Shown here: positions 1 through 7,519 of the stretch, in pieces
Numbering within the stretch: the first letter of the stretch is position 1
Layout of the letters: the number at the start of each line of letters is the position of its first letter
Source: Myxococcota bacterium
GTDB lineage: Bacteria; Myxococcota_A; Polyangia; HGW-17
Length of the DNA: 11,135 nt
Direction: 5' to 3'
Assembly (NCBI GenBank): GCA_018821745.1
Contig: JAHJLU010000186.1
Location: 1 to 11,135 of the forward strand
Position numbers and translations under genes: made by a program
Notes under the pieces: generated by a model
The model's database searches: none
Told to the model about the DNA's origin: nothing
The model's input: only the letters and a program-made list of their open reading frames with translations

Positions 1-969
1 CATGGAGAGGGCCAGGTTCAGGTGGGAGGATGCGGCGATCCAGTCACCCTTCTCTATGGCCTCCTTTCCCTCTTCCAGGTGCTGCCTGGAACGGGTCGCG
101 CGGTCTTTTACCCCCAGGGGCGTAAATTTCCGCCGGTGGCGTTTCTTTCTCTCCAGAAGATCTTCCGGGGACATGGCTTCAACAGTGTCATCCTTAAGAT
201 CTTCCATGGTGAACTGGGGAATCTCACTGGTGATGTCCTTGAGCCGTTTTCGAATCTGTGCCCGGCGCGCCTCACGTTTTTCCACGTCGCTCCGGGTTGA
301 AGCGGAGGCGTCGGAAGTGTCCACGGGCTCGGGAGTCCGGGACTGGTCCCTGTTGGATTGCAACCATTCACCGTAGACGGAGATGAGCCCGTCACGACCC
401 TCCTGGGTGGAGAGCATATCGTAGGAGTCGGAGATGTTCTTGAAGATTTCCTCGATGATGCGTTTAAACCCGCCCAGATCTTTTCCGTAGTAGCGATCTG
501 GATGATATCGGAGGGTCAACTTCTGGTAGGCGCGCTTCACATCCCTGTCGGTGGCAGTCTCGTCAATCCCGAAAACCTGGAAGGGATTCAGGGAGTCGAG
601 GGAGTGATAAACCCTGAGCAGCTCCGCTGCCCGTCCCATGGGAAGCTGTTTTGTGTCTTCAAGAAGTTTTACATTGCATTTATCGATGGGCACAAGCCAC
701 TTGGGAGAGATACAGAAATTTTCTCCAGAATCGGTGTCTGCCACCGGGGGGAGCGTTTTTCCCGGAAACACCAGGATGCCCTTGTCCACAAGTTTCTTGA
801 TAACGGTAATGGTGTCATCGATGGATTTGGCACAGAGAATAGCCATCTCCTCCACGCGAGTTTTTGCATCGACCTTGGACAAAATGAAGAGTTCCATGGG
901 ATCCGAGGGCATCTGGTTCCAAGATCCCTGGGGAGCCAACTTGGGTATATCTTCCTTGCGAATCAGCAT
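1..969 (-). CDS. J-domain (DnaJ-like) co-chaperone protein, C-terminus beyond window
   Basis: The frame is open from 969 to the left edge: 323 residues, incomplete at the C-terminus. Residues about 130-200 form a J domain. The HPD tripeptide needed to stimulate DnaK/Hsp70 ATPase is at 156-158 (RYHPDRYYGKD), preceded by a basic helix (DRDVKRAYQKLTLRY) and followed by a third helix ending near YDMLS. This should make it an Hsp70 partner in the cytoplasm. Residues about 20-75 (MELFILSKVDAKTRVEEMA, then ITVIKKLVDKGILVF) look like a small helical or winged-helix module of the kind fused to J domains in deltaproteobacteria. A charged linker (about 205-280) leads to a helix near 295-323 that looks like the start of TPR repeats; it runs off the window. 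The ATG at 969 is the first in frame after a stop at 1018-1020, and its ribosome site is poor. A CTG at 1011 would add 14 residues. There is no Zn-finger or G/F region in view, so it is not classical DnaJ. The J domain is secure; the client is unknown. Confidence 0.85.
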   Translation of the reverse strand, partial: MLIRKEDIPKLAPQGSWNQMPSDPMELFILSKVDAKTRVEEMAILCAKSIDDTITVIKKLVDKGILVFPGKTLPPVADTDSGENFCISPKWLVPIDKCNVKLLEDTKQLPMGRAAELLRVYHSLDSLNPFQVFGIDETATDRDVKRAYQKLTLRYHPDRYYGKDLGGFKRIIEEIFKNISDSYDMLSTQEGRDGLISVYGEWLQSNRDQSRTPEPVDTSDASASTRSDVEKREARRAQIRKRLKDITSEIPQFTMEDLKDDTVEAMSPEDLLERKKRHRRKFTPLGVKDRATRSRQHLEEGKEAIEKGDWIAASSHLNLALSM

Positions 970-1089
970 AAAAACAACTTTCTCTTCTGGTACCCGGTAT
1001 TTATTGTCCAGATCCCATTATGTCAGAATCAGTTCCTGAAAGTAACCCCAAAACACTGGGAGATCCAAAGAATCAACAATGGCGTGAAA

Positions 1090-1118
1090 AATATCAAATA
1101 TATGTAAAAAATCAACAA
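1090..1118 (-). promoter_or_regulatory. candidate sigma70-type promoter for the J-domain gene
   Basis: On the minus strand a TTGTTG box (1118-1113) and a GATATT box (1095-1090) are separated by 17 bases, inside an AT-rich island that contrasts with the GC-rich surroundings. The -35 box overlaps the stop codon of the glycerate kinase gene. It would give a leader of roughly 110-115 nt before the ATG at 969. The match to consensus is only moderate and the gene could instead be read through from the glycerate kinase gene. Confidence 0.3.
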
Positions 1119-2224
1119 AAAACTCTTTTAAAAAAAGTCCTTGCACCATTATAAAGAACAGCCCTTGCCCGGGAAACACCCATATTACCGGGTTCCCCAT
1201 GGGATAAAACCACAAGATCACCATGCTCCAATTCCATGGAGGGATCTGCTGTCCCCGAGAAAACCACCAGCGGTGTTCCTGCCTCCTTTGCTTTTTTAAC
1301 GACTCTCCCCGTGATCTTCCCCTGGAGGGACTGTTCGTCGAAGCGACCCTCCCCCGTAATAACAAGATCGTGGGACCGCAGAAGATCATCAAAACCCATG
1401 GCCAAAAGCAGAAACTCCGCACCGGAGCGCATGCGGTATCCCAGCACCTGAGTCAGCATAAGCCCCAGTCCACCAGCCGCTCCCAGACCAGGTTCATCGA
1501 TTACGGCACGGCCTGTATAGCCGGATACGGCGGCCATGAGACCTTCGTAGGCTTCCCCAAGGAGCTGCACCTGGCCAGCAGTTGCACCCTTCTGGGGTCC
1601 AAAAACCACAGCCGCTCCCTTTTGTCCCAGCAGATAATTATCCACATCCACCAGCAGAGTTCCCCCGGAAAATTCATCGGCAGAGAAGGGGTGACGGGCA
1701 GCAAAAGCACAAACACTGTTCATATTCAGCGCCGTGGCTTCAAGCACTCTCCCGGCAATGTCCAGCGGGTCAAGTCCGAGGGCTGAGACGAGCCCCAGCC
1801 CACCATCCATGGTAATGGTTCCTCCCGCGGCGAGATAAATTGCAAACCCGGGAAACTGCTCATGCAGGGTTTTGAGCACCATCCCCAGCCCGACAGTCGT
1901 ACGCTGGAGCAGCGGAGGTGCGTCTGGGAGAAACTGAAAACCTACTGCTGACGCAGACTCCACAACTGCAACTTTCCGCTCCCGGTTAATTCCCACGGTG
2001 ATGGTAATGGGGCGAGAGGAGGGATCCAGCGAGGAGAGGGAGAATGGAGAGAGCCCGAGCCATGGGGAAAGCACTGAAAGAAAACCGTCTCCCCCGTCGG
2101 AAACGGGAGCCAGGGTTACCGAGGCGCTGGGCAAAACCTCTGCTATCGCCCGCCCGATAGTCTCCGAAGCCTGGGCAGGAGTAAGCGTTCCCTTGAAGGA
2201 GTCGGTGGCGATGAGTACTTTCAT
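1112..2224 (-). CDS. glycerate kinase, type II (GarK/GlxK family)
   Basis: This cytoplasmic enzyme phosphorylates D-glycerate with ATP, to 2- or 3-phosphoglycerate depending on subfamily, feeding glycerate into lower glycolysis. The 370 residues match the usual family length of about 375-380. Family landmarks are in order: N-terminal MKVLIATDSFKGTLT, SDGGDGF at 42-48, AAGGT at 132-136, GPQKGA at 209-214, and the C-terminal TGEGRFDEQSLQGK at 290-303. The frame stays open 48 codons further upstream, but family members begin at M-K-x-x-I-A-x-D-S-F-K-G, so the ATG at 2224 is chosen. The ribosome site before it is weak. The last 40 residues keep the expected helix pattern but are short and divergent (ending FFKRVFC), encoded by T- and A-runs. 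The product is confident; whether it forms 2- or 3-phosphoglycerate cannot be told, so no symbol is given. It lies 142 bp upstream of the J-domain gene and diverges from the M16 peptidase gene. Confidence 0.93.
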   Translation of the reverse strand: MKVLIATDSFKGTLTPAQASETIGRAIAEVLPSASVTLAPVSDGGDGFLSVLSPWLGLSPFSLSSLDPSSRPITITVGINRERKVAVVESASAVGFQFLPDAPPLLQRTTVGLGMVLKTLHEQFPGFAIYLAAGGTITMDGGLGLVSALGLDPLDIAGRVLEATALNMNSVCAFAARHPFSADEFSGGTLLVDVDNYLLGQKGAAVVFGPQKGATAGQVQLLGEAYEGLMAAVSGYTGRAVIDEPGLGAAGGLGLMLTQVLGYRMRSGAEFLLLAMGFDDLLRSHDLVITGEGRFDEQSLQGKITGRVVKKAKEAGTPLVVFSGTADPSMELEHGDLVVLSHGEPGNMGVSRARAVLYNGARTFFKRVFC

Positions 2225-2312
2225 GGTCCCAAGAATATCCCAGGCAGCGCAAAAAACAACCGGGAAGGAGACCGGCAAAGAGAGATAAAAATGTTCCATA
2301 CCGACAATTGCA

Positions 2313-2341
2313 TTGACCCGATGATCGCTCTTTGGCATCTT
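2313..2341 (+). promoter_or_regulatory. candidate promoter for the M16 peptidase-kinase unit
   Basis: In the divergent intergenic region a TTGACC box (2313-2318, five of six matches to the -35 consensus) is followed after 17 bases by a weak -10-like CATCTT (2336-2341). It points at the M16 gene, whose start lies about 60 bases further on. The -10 match is poor, so this is only a candidate. No convincing matching promoter was seen for the divergent glycerate kinase gene. Confidence 0.25.
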
Positions 2342-2345
2342 GAGT

Positions 2346-2370
2346 GCGTGGCGGGAAAAAACCCCCACGT
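2346..2370 (+). repeat. inverted repeat / hairpin in the leader of the M16 gene
   Basis: The stem CGTGG-(C)-GGG pairs with CCCCCACG around a six-A loop (loop 2356-2361): eight Watson-Crick pairs with one bulged C at 2352, plus a possible terminal G-U pair. It ends about 33 bases before the start codon. No T-run follows on the plus strand, so it is not a typical intrinsic terminator. It could be a 5' leader structure or a protein-binding site. Confidence 0.4.
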
Positions 2371-2402
2371 CCCGTCCATCAGTGGACTAAGGAATTCGGA
2401 AC

Positions 2403-4976
2403 ATGCCTCAATTACAACGTTTTTCCCTGGCAAATGGCCTCACACTTTTCGTGGACGAAGTTCCGCTGTATCCGGTGGTGGCTGTTCAAGCCTGGGTGGG
2501 AGTTGGCTCCGCCGATGAAGTGCTCCCTGCAGAGGCAGGAATCTCCCATGTTATCGAACACATGCTCTTTAAAGGCACCCACAGACGGCAGGTGGGAGAT
2601 GTGGCCAGGGAGATTGAAGGCGCCGGCGGCAGCCTCAACGCATGGACTTCCTTTGACGAGACGGTGTACCACATGGTCCTCCCCTCCCATAAGTGGGACA
2701 TCGCTGTCGATATGCTCGGCGATGTCCTGCAGCACTCCACCTTCGATGCGCAGGAGCTGGAGAAAGAGAAGGAGGTTATCATCGAGGAGATTCGCCACAG
2801 CGAAAACAGCCCTTCCCATGTCACCTCAGACAACCTCTTTGCCGCCGCATATAAAGGTTATCCCTACGGGGCACCCATTATCGGAAGCAGGGAGAGTGTC
2901 AACTCCTTCACACCCGACAACCTGAGAGCCTATTGCCAAAAATGGTACATACCTTCAAACCTCACCTTTATTGTCGTGGGGGATGTCAAGGCCGAGGAGG
3001 TTCGTGACGCCCTGGAGGCAGCCTTCGGCGACGGCACAGACAAACCTGTGGTGAAGCGTGCTCCCCAGGTAAGAAATTCATACACACCCGGGGAATCCTC
3101 CGCGGTTGTGGCCAAAGGCCCCTATTCCGAATCCTACCTCAATATCGCCATCCCCTTGTCCACCTTTGATATGGACTACTGTGCACAGATTGACCTCCTC
3201 TCCATGATCCTCGGAGATGGAGAAAGCTCCCGGCTTCAGAGAGTCCTCAAACACGAAAAGCAGCTGGTGCTGGAGTCCTACAGTTGGTCTTTCACCCCCA
3301 TGGGTGCGGGACTTTTCACCATTGGTGCGGTGCTCACCCACGACAATATTCCTGTGGTTACAGGGGAAATCATCCACCAACTCAAGGGCCTTCTCCAGAT
3401 CACCCCCGATGAACTGAAAAAAGCGAAGATTACGCTCCGCTCCGAAGAGGTGAGCGCCATGGAGACCGTGCAGGGGATGGCGAGAAAGCGGGGATATTTT
3501 TATCAGGTCGCCGGGGATCCCCTGGGGGATGCGGCCTACTTCGCCGCCATAGACCGGGTTACCTGTGAATCGCTCCAGAAGCTGGCGGAGACCATTATTA
3601 ACCTGCCAAGATTCCTCAGTGTTACCGTCCCAGAGGCGTGCACCCTTGATGAAGAGAACCTGAAAAAAACCCTGGGAATTACCCCGGAGGCGATCCCCGC
3701 CATCACTCGGCAGGGGGGACGTGATTTCGACATATACGAGCTCGAAGGCGGCGCCCGGATGCTGGTCCTGGAAGACCACTCCCTGCCCTTTGTCTCCATG
3801 CGATGCGGGTGGGTCGGCGGGCTGCTGTCCGAGACCCCCGAAAAATCAGGTATCGCGCCGCTGGTCTCCTCTCTTATCTCCCGCGGGACTATCCTCCGCA
3901 GCGGGGATGAGGTTCAGAATTTTGTGGAGTCCCGTGGCGGGAGCCTCTTTGGGTTCACCGGGAGGAACAGCTTCGGACTTCGCCTTGACTCCCTCTCCGA
4001 CACCTTCTGCGAAAACTCGGACCTCTTCCTCGAGACCCTCCTGTATCCGGCTTATGAAGAGGGCGAGATTGAGAAAGAGAAGGAACACCTCCTGGAGGCA
4101 CTCAACGCGGAGCAGGATCGCCACTCCACCCAGGCCCTTCGCCTCTTCGAGAAGGCCCTCTATGGGGACAGCCACCCCTACGGACTCAATATCTCAGGCG
4201 AAAAAGATACAATCTCCCAAATGGAAAGAAAAGATCTCCTGGGTTTTATGGATACCTACTGTTCGTCGTCCCAGTTGGTTTTCTGTGCCGTTGGAGATAT
4301 AGATGGACACCTGCTCCGCGACAAGGTATCCTATGGGCTGAAAAGGAGACCTGAAAGCCGCGACCCATGGAAATATCCCCCTGTTGAATCCTGGGGAAAA
4401 ACTCCGGTCGCAACCTACAAAAACGCTGACATCAGCCAGGATCATATTCTGCTGGGCGTCCCGGGCGTCACCATCTATGATAACGACCGGTTTTCCCTGG
4501 AAATTATCTCGAGAATTCTCAGCGGACAGTCGGGCAGGCTGTTCCTGGACCTGCGGGATCAGAAATCCCTGGCGTACAACGTGAGCGCCTTCTCCCTGGA
4601 AGGTGTGGCGGCAGGCTATTTTGCCACATATATCGTCACAAGACCCGACCAGGCGGATCGTTCCGTTCAGGGGCTCTCAGAGCACCTCGACAGACTCATG
4701 GACGAGAATGTGTCTGAAGACGAGCTCTCCCGGACGGTGCGGTACATGGTCGGCACCCACGCCATCGCGCTTCAGCGCAGGTCGGCTCTCTGTGCCTCCG
4801 CATTTTTTGGTGATCTGTATGGAATTGGCTACGATTCCTTCAGAAAGTACAAGGAACACCTTGAAAGCGTCACCATCGCTGATATTAAGGGTGTGGCCCA
4901 GAAGTATCTCGCTCCCGAAAAACGTCTCCTCGCGGTCTATGGGCCACGGGAGGTTTCCGGGGGTTTATTTGGATAA
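2403..4976 (+). CDS. M16 family zinc metallopeptidase, two-domain (insulinase/pitrilysin-like)
   Basis: Predicted zinc endopeptidase acting on peptides or unfolded segments, 857 residues. The N-terminal half holds the inverted zinc motif HVIEH at 49-53 (H49, E52 catalytic, H53), and the distal ligand falls at E129, 76 residues after H53 (EVIIEEI), with a supporting E122. An M16_C-type domain follows at about 170-345. The second half (about 445-850) repeats the fold without the metal site: GIAPLVSSLISRGT at 483-496 aligns with GISHVIEHMLFKGT at 46-59, so H49, E52 and H53 become P, S and S. It keeps the R718/Y725 pair (LRDQKSLAY) that binds substrate in M16 enzymes. This is the normal active-plus-inactive clamshell on one chain. 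No signal peptide or membrane segment is visible, so it is probably cytoplasmic. AAGGA lies about 9 bases before the ATG. The kinase gene starts 28 bp downstream, suggesting co-transcription. The substrate is unknown. Confidence 0.93.
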   Translation: MPQLQRFSLANGLTLFVDEVPLYPVVAVQAWVGVGSADEVLPAEAGISHVIEHMLFKGTHRRQVGDVAREIEGAGGSLNAWTSFDETVYHMVLPSHKWDIAVDMLGDVLQHSTFDAQELEKEKEVIIEEIRHSENSPSHVTSDNLFAAAYKGYPYGAPIIGSRESVNSFTPDNLRAYCQKWYIPSNLTFIVVGDVKAEEVRDALEAAFGDGTDKPVVKRAPQVRNSYTPGESSAVVAKGPYSESYLNIAIPLSTFDMDYCAQIDLLSMILGDGESSRLQRVLKHEKQLVLESYSWSFTPMGAGLFTIGAVLTHDNIPVVTGEIIHQLKGLLQITPDELKKAKITLRSEEVSAMETVQGMARKRGYFYQVAGDPLGDAAYFAAIDRVTCESLQKLAETIINLPRFLSVTVPEACTLDEENLKKTLGITPEAIPAITRQGGRDFDIYELEGGARMLVLEDHSLPFVSMRCGWVGGLLSETPEKSGIAPLVSSLISRGTILRSGDEVQNFVESRGGSLFGFTGRNSFGLRLDSLSDTFCENSDLFLETLLYPAYEEGEIEKEKEHLLEALNAEQDRHSTQALRLFEKALYGDSHPYGLNISGEKDTISQMERKDLLGFMDTYCSSSQLVFCAVGDIDGHLLRDKVSYGLKRRPESRDPWKYPPVESWGKTPVATYKNADISQDHILLGVPGVTIYDNDRFSLEIISRILSGQSGRLFLDLRDQKSLAYNVSAFSLEGVAAGYFATYIVTRPDQADRSVQGLSEHLDRLMDENVSEDELSRTVRYMVGTHAIALQRRSALCASAFFGDLYGIGYDSFRKYKEHLESVTIADIKGVAQKYLAPEKRLLAVYGPREVSGGLFG

Positions 4977-5004
4977 GGCCGTTTCAAGGCAATGGATATA
5001 GCGC

Positions 5005-7341
5005 ATGTCCGATAAGGTCAACGGCGACAACAACAGTTCCTCCAAAGACGGCGGAAGACTCGACTCTTCCCAGTGGGACGAGTTTGACATTCCCCTCGAC
5101 GGAGTCATCAAACCAAATACCCATGACGAGAGTAATGACAACCTGATGGAAATTTCAGGGAGTGCCGAGGCTGTTGTCCGGGAAGATTCACGCGCCACAG
5201 AAGAGATATCCTCGGGTCCTGTGGTTGTATCCGCCGATATTGAAGAAGAACCCGACGAAGCGGCCATCCAGACTCTCATGGCCAAAAAAGACGGCTCCCT
5301 TCAGAAGAGGCGCACCAAGCCCAACGACGTTAAAAATATGGATGAGGCCACCCACAAACTGGCCATGGACAACACCATGGCCCTGTTCAAGGGCAAGAAC
5401 AACCTCCCTGCGGGTGAAGGCCCCGCTGACTCCCATGCCTACGACGAAGGACCCCTCACGGGGATAGTCTTCGAGGGCAAATACAAGGTCGGCAAGGTGC
5501 TCGGTGAAGGCGGCATGGGTATCGTCTACAAGGCCACCCACATCATGATGAAAAAAGAGGTGGCCCTGAAGATACTGCTGCCGGTTCTGGGCACCAAGCT
5601 CGACATGATCGAGCGCTTCCGTCGGGAAGCCGAGTCCGCAGCCCGCCTTAACAACGCCAATATTGTCAATGTTCTGGATTTTGGCCGCTCCGAAGATGGC
5701 ACATTCTATCTGGTCATGGATTACGCCGACGGCGTCTCTCTCTCGGAGATTCTCCTGGAAGGCCCCATGAACTGGAAGCGGGCCTGCCGCCTCATGGGGC
5801 AGATCCTCGACGGTCTCCAGGCAGCCCACGACAACGGCATCGTTCATCGTGATCTCAAGCCCGACAACATCATGGTGATACGCTCCGAGGGCGGTCGTGA
5901 AGTCATCAAGATTCTGGACTTCGGCATTGCCAAGCTCTCCCAGCCAGAAGGTGAAGGGCTCAATCTCACCCGCATGGGGATGGTCTTCGGAACTCCCTCC
6001 TATATCAGCCCCGAGCAGGCCCAGGGGAAAATAGTCACCCACGGTGCCGACATCTACTCCGCGGGGGTTATCTTCTTCCAGATGATCACCGGGCGTCTCC
6101 CCTTCCAGGGGGACTCCACCATTGACCTCATTAACAAGCACATCAACGAGCCACCACCGAGGCCCACTTCCATTATCAAAAACATTCCCATGGATTTGGA
6201 GATTCTGATCCTCCAGTCCCTGGCCAAAGACCCGAAAGAGCGCCCCAAAACCGCCTACGAGATGAAGGCATACATTGGCAACCAGCTTCAGGTGACCACC
6301 TTCAAGACCACCATTCCCATCCAGACCAGCTCCAGATTCCAGGACTTCTTCTTCACCGCCCTGGGAAAAATATTCATGATTCTGGTGGTATTGGGAGTGC
6401 TCGGTGGCGTTGCAGCCTATTTCTTCTATCCCACGCTGTTTAAATTCGCCAGTAATAAAGAAGAGAAGAAAGTGGGCAAATCCACCGGTACCATGGACGC
6501 CATGGTGGGGGCCATGGGCATCACGAAGAAGGTGGACTCCGTCCTTTTCAAACTCATCAGCGATGGCAAATTCGAGGAAGCCATCAAGCTCGCTGAGCTG
6601 GACGTGGAGAAAAACCCCTCCGACGTCAAAGCGGCCAAAACCCTGACCATGGTCCGCCGCTCCATCGTGGAGAAGGGGCTCAAGAACGCAAACACTGAGC
6701 TCGCCTCCCTCATGAATAACAATGAGCTCGACATGTTCATCAAAAAAGTCCGGGAGTGGAGTGCGTGGTTCCCCACAGACGCAGACATCCACTATATCCT
6801 GGCCATGGCCTACTATCGCAGGTCCAATCACTCCAAATCCCTCGCGTCCCTCAACAAGGCGCTCCTGCTCAAGCCCTCTCTCAAGGCAAAGAACATCACG
6901 GCCAAGCACATCGCCCGTTATTTCTCCCATAAAAATCAGTGGGTCAGAACCACAGCTCTGAAGCTCATCAAAGAGACCTACGCCGCAGAGACCGCCGACA
7001 AGCTCACCTTCTTCGTCAAGGTGGTCAACGACAACAAAGTAGACGCAGACGACCGCTACCGGCTCTTTTTGTTCCTCAAGGAGAAGGGCGCCACCAAGGG
7101 TGTGGTGGAGCTCGAGCTGTGGAAACACCAGTTGCTCTTCTCCACCCTGTGCAATGTCCGCCTCCAGGCCTCCATCTGGTATCAGAAAAACGGCACCAAA
7201 GAGGACCTGGAATTTCTGCGGGCCATGCTCAAGAAGCATTACTTCCTCACGGGGTCCGGCAACAAGGCCTCCGTGGCTTGCTACAGCAAAGAGTTGACCA
7301 AGGCTTATAATCTCGCCAAAAGACGAAAAAAACGCCCGTAA
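5005..7341 (+). CDS. transmembrane Hanks-type Ser/Thr protein kinase with TPR-like C-terminal region
   Basis: PknB-like kinase of 778 residues. Residues 1-150 are an acidic, Ser/Asp-rich, low-complexity region. The kinase domain spans about 158-425: glycine loop GEGGMG 167-172, K189 in VALK, alpha-C E208 (FRREAE), catalytic HRDLKPDN 281-288, DFG 305-307, GTPSYISPEQ 329-338 (SPE in place of APE), and D349 in the DIYSAG motif. All catalytic residues are present and it is an RD kinase, so it should be active and switched by activation-loop phosphorylation. One hydrophobic segment at about 452-475 is a likely membrane anchor. It places the kinase in the cytoplasm and residues 480-778 outside, if orientation is standard. 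That tail has TPR-like helix pairs at about 513-546 and 594-627, then a helical stretch of no recognised family ending in a basic AKRRKKRP. The start at 5005 has only a weak ribosome site, an AAGG about 14-15 bases upstream. Targets and signal are unknown. Confidence 0.93.
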   Translation: MSDKVNGDNNSSSKDGGRLDSSQWDEFDIPLDGVIKPNTHDESNDNLMEISGSAEAVVREDSRATEEISSGPVVVSADIEEEPDEAAIQTLMAKKDGSLQKRRTKPNDVKNMDEATHKLAMDNTMALFKGKNNLPAGEGPADSHAYDEGPLTGIVFEGKYKVGKVLGEGGMGIVYKATHIMMKKEVALKILLPVLGTKLDMIERFRREAESAARLNNANIVNVLDFGRSEDGTFYLVMDYADGVSLSEILLEGPMNWKRACRLMGQILDGLQAAHDNGIVHRDLKPDNIMVIRSEGGREVIKILDFGIAKLSQPEGEGLNLTRMGMVFGTPSYISPEQAQGKIVTHGADIYSAGVIFFQMITGRLPFQGDSTIDLINKHINEPPPRPTSIIKNIPMDLEILILQSLAKDPKERPKTAYEMKAYIGNQLQVTTFKTTIPIQTSSRFQDFFFTALGKIFMILVVLGVLGGVAAYFFYPTLFKFASNKEEKKVGKSTGTMDAMVGAMGITKKVDSVLFKLISDGKFEEAIKLAELDVEKNPSDVKAAKTLTMVRRSIVEKGLKNANTELASLMNNNELDMFIKKVREWSAWFPTDADIHYILAMAYYRRSNHSKSLASLNKALLLKPSLKAKNITAKHIARYFSHKNQWVRTTALKLIKETYAAETADKLTFFVKVVNDNKVDADDRYRLFLFLKEKGATKGVVELELWKHQLLFSTLCNVRLQASIWYQKNGTKEDLEFLRAMLKKHYFLTGSGNKASVACYSKELTKAYNLAKRRKKRP

Positions 7342-7382
7342 CCCCTTTACAACCAGGGAATTTAGATCCATTGTGCCCATTG

Positions 7383-7407
7383 CTTCGGACGTCATTTTTT
7401 TCCGAAG
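7383..7407. repeat. perfect 7-bp inverted repeat upstream of the YgeY-family gene
   Basis: CTTCGGA (7383-7389) and TCCGAAG (7401-7407) are exact inverted copies around an 11-base T-rich centre. The right arm falls where a -35 element would sit for the -10-like TATTAT at 7422-7427. It follows the kinase stop by about 40 bases. No T-run follows the right arm, so a standard intrinsic terminator is unlikely. An operator or an RNA hairpin between two units is possible. Confidence 0.4.
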
Positions 7408-7427
7408 TTCTCTGCTGTCATTATTAT
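7399..7427 (+). promoter_or_regulatory. candidate promoter for ygeY-ndk-rlmN string
   Basis: A good -10-like TATTAT (five of six matches) lies at 7422-7427. At 17-base spacing the -35 position reads TTTCCG (7399-7404), a poor match. The site is in the 178-bp gap between the kinase gene and the YgeY-family gene, about 90 bases before the start codon. The weak -35 and the overlapping inverted repeat would fit a regulated promoter, but this is a suggestion only. Confidence 0.3.
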
Positions 7428-7519
7428 GGCAACGGGGAAACATGGACTTTAAAATGCCCACCCCGACCCGTCCGGCCCAGCGCCGAATGCACGCTCGTGG
7501 ATGAGGACTGGAGGTTTTC

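Noticed and set aside
358..1107. A 249-codon plus-strand frame over the J-domain gene
   Set aside because: The minus strand here encodes a J domain with an intact HPD motif and stays open to the window edge. The plus-strand frame is its shadow.
1018..1140. Possible ribosomal frameshift at the T7-A4 run near the end of the glycerate kinase gene, which would extend the protein by about 35 residues
   Set aside because: The extension is a Phe/Ile-rich stretch unlike any glycerate kinase C-terminus, and the unshifted protein already has the normal family length. No stimulatory structure was evident.
1085..1140. AT-rich tract after the glycerate kinase gene as an intrinsic terminator
   Set aside because: There are T-runs on the minus strand but no convincing GC-rich stem immediately before them, so a terminator is not supported.
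4977..5004. Regulatory element or terminator between the M16 and kinase genes
   Set aside because: The 28-bp gap holds no inverted repeat and no promoter-like boxes; it looks like a simple intra-operon spacer.
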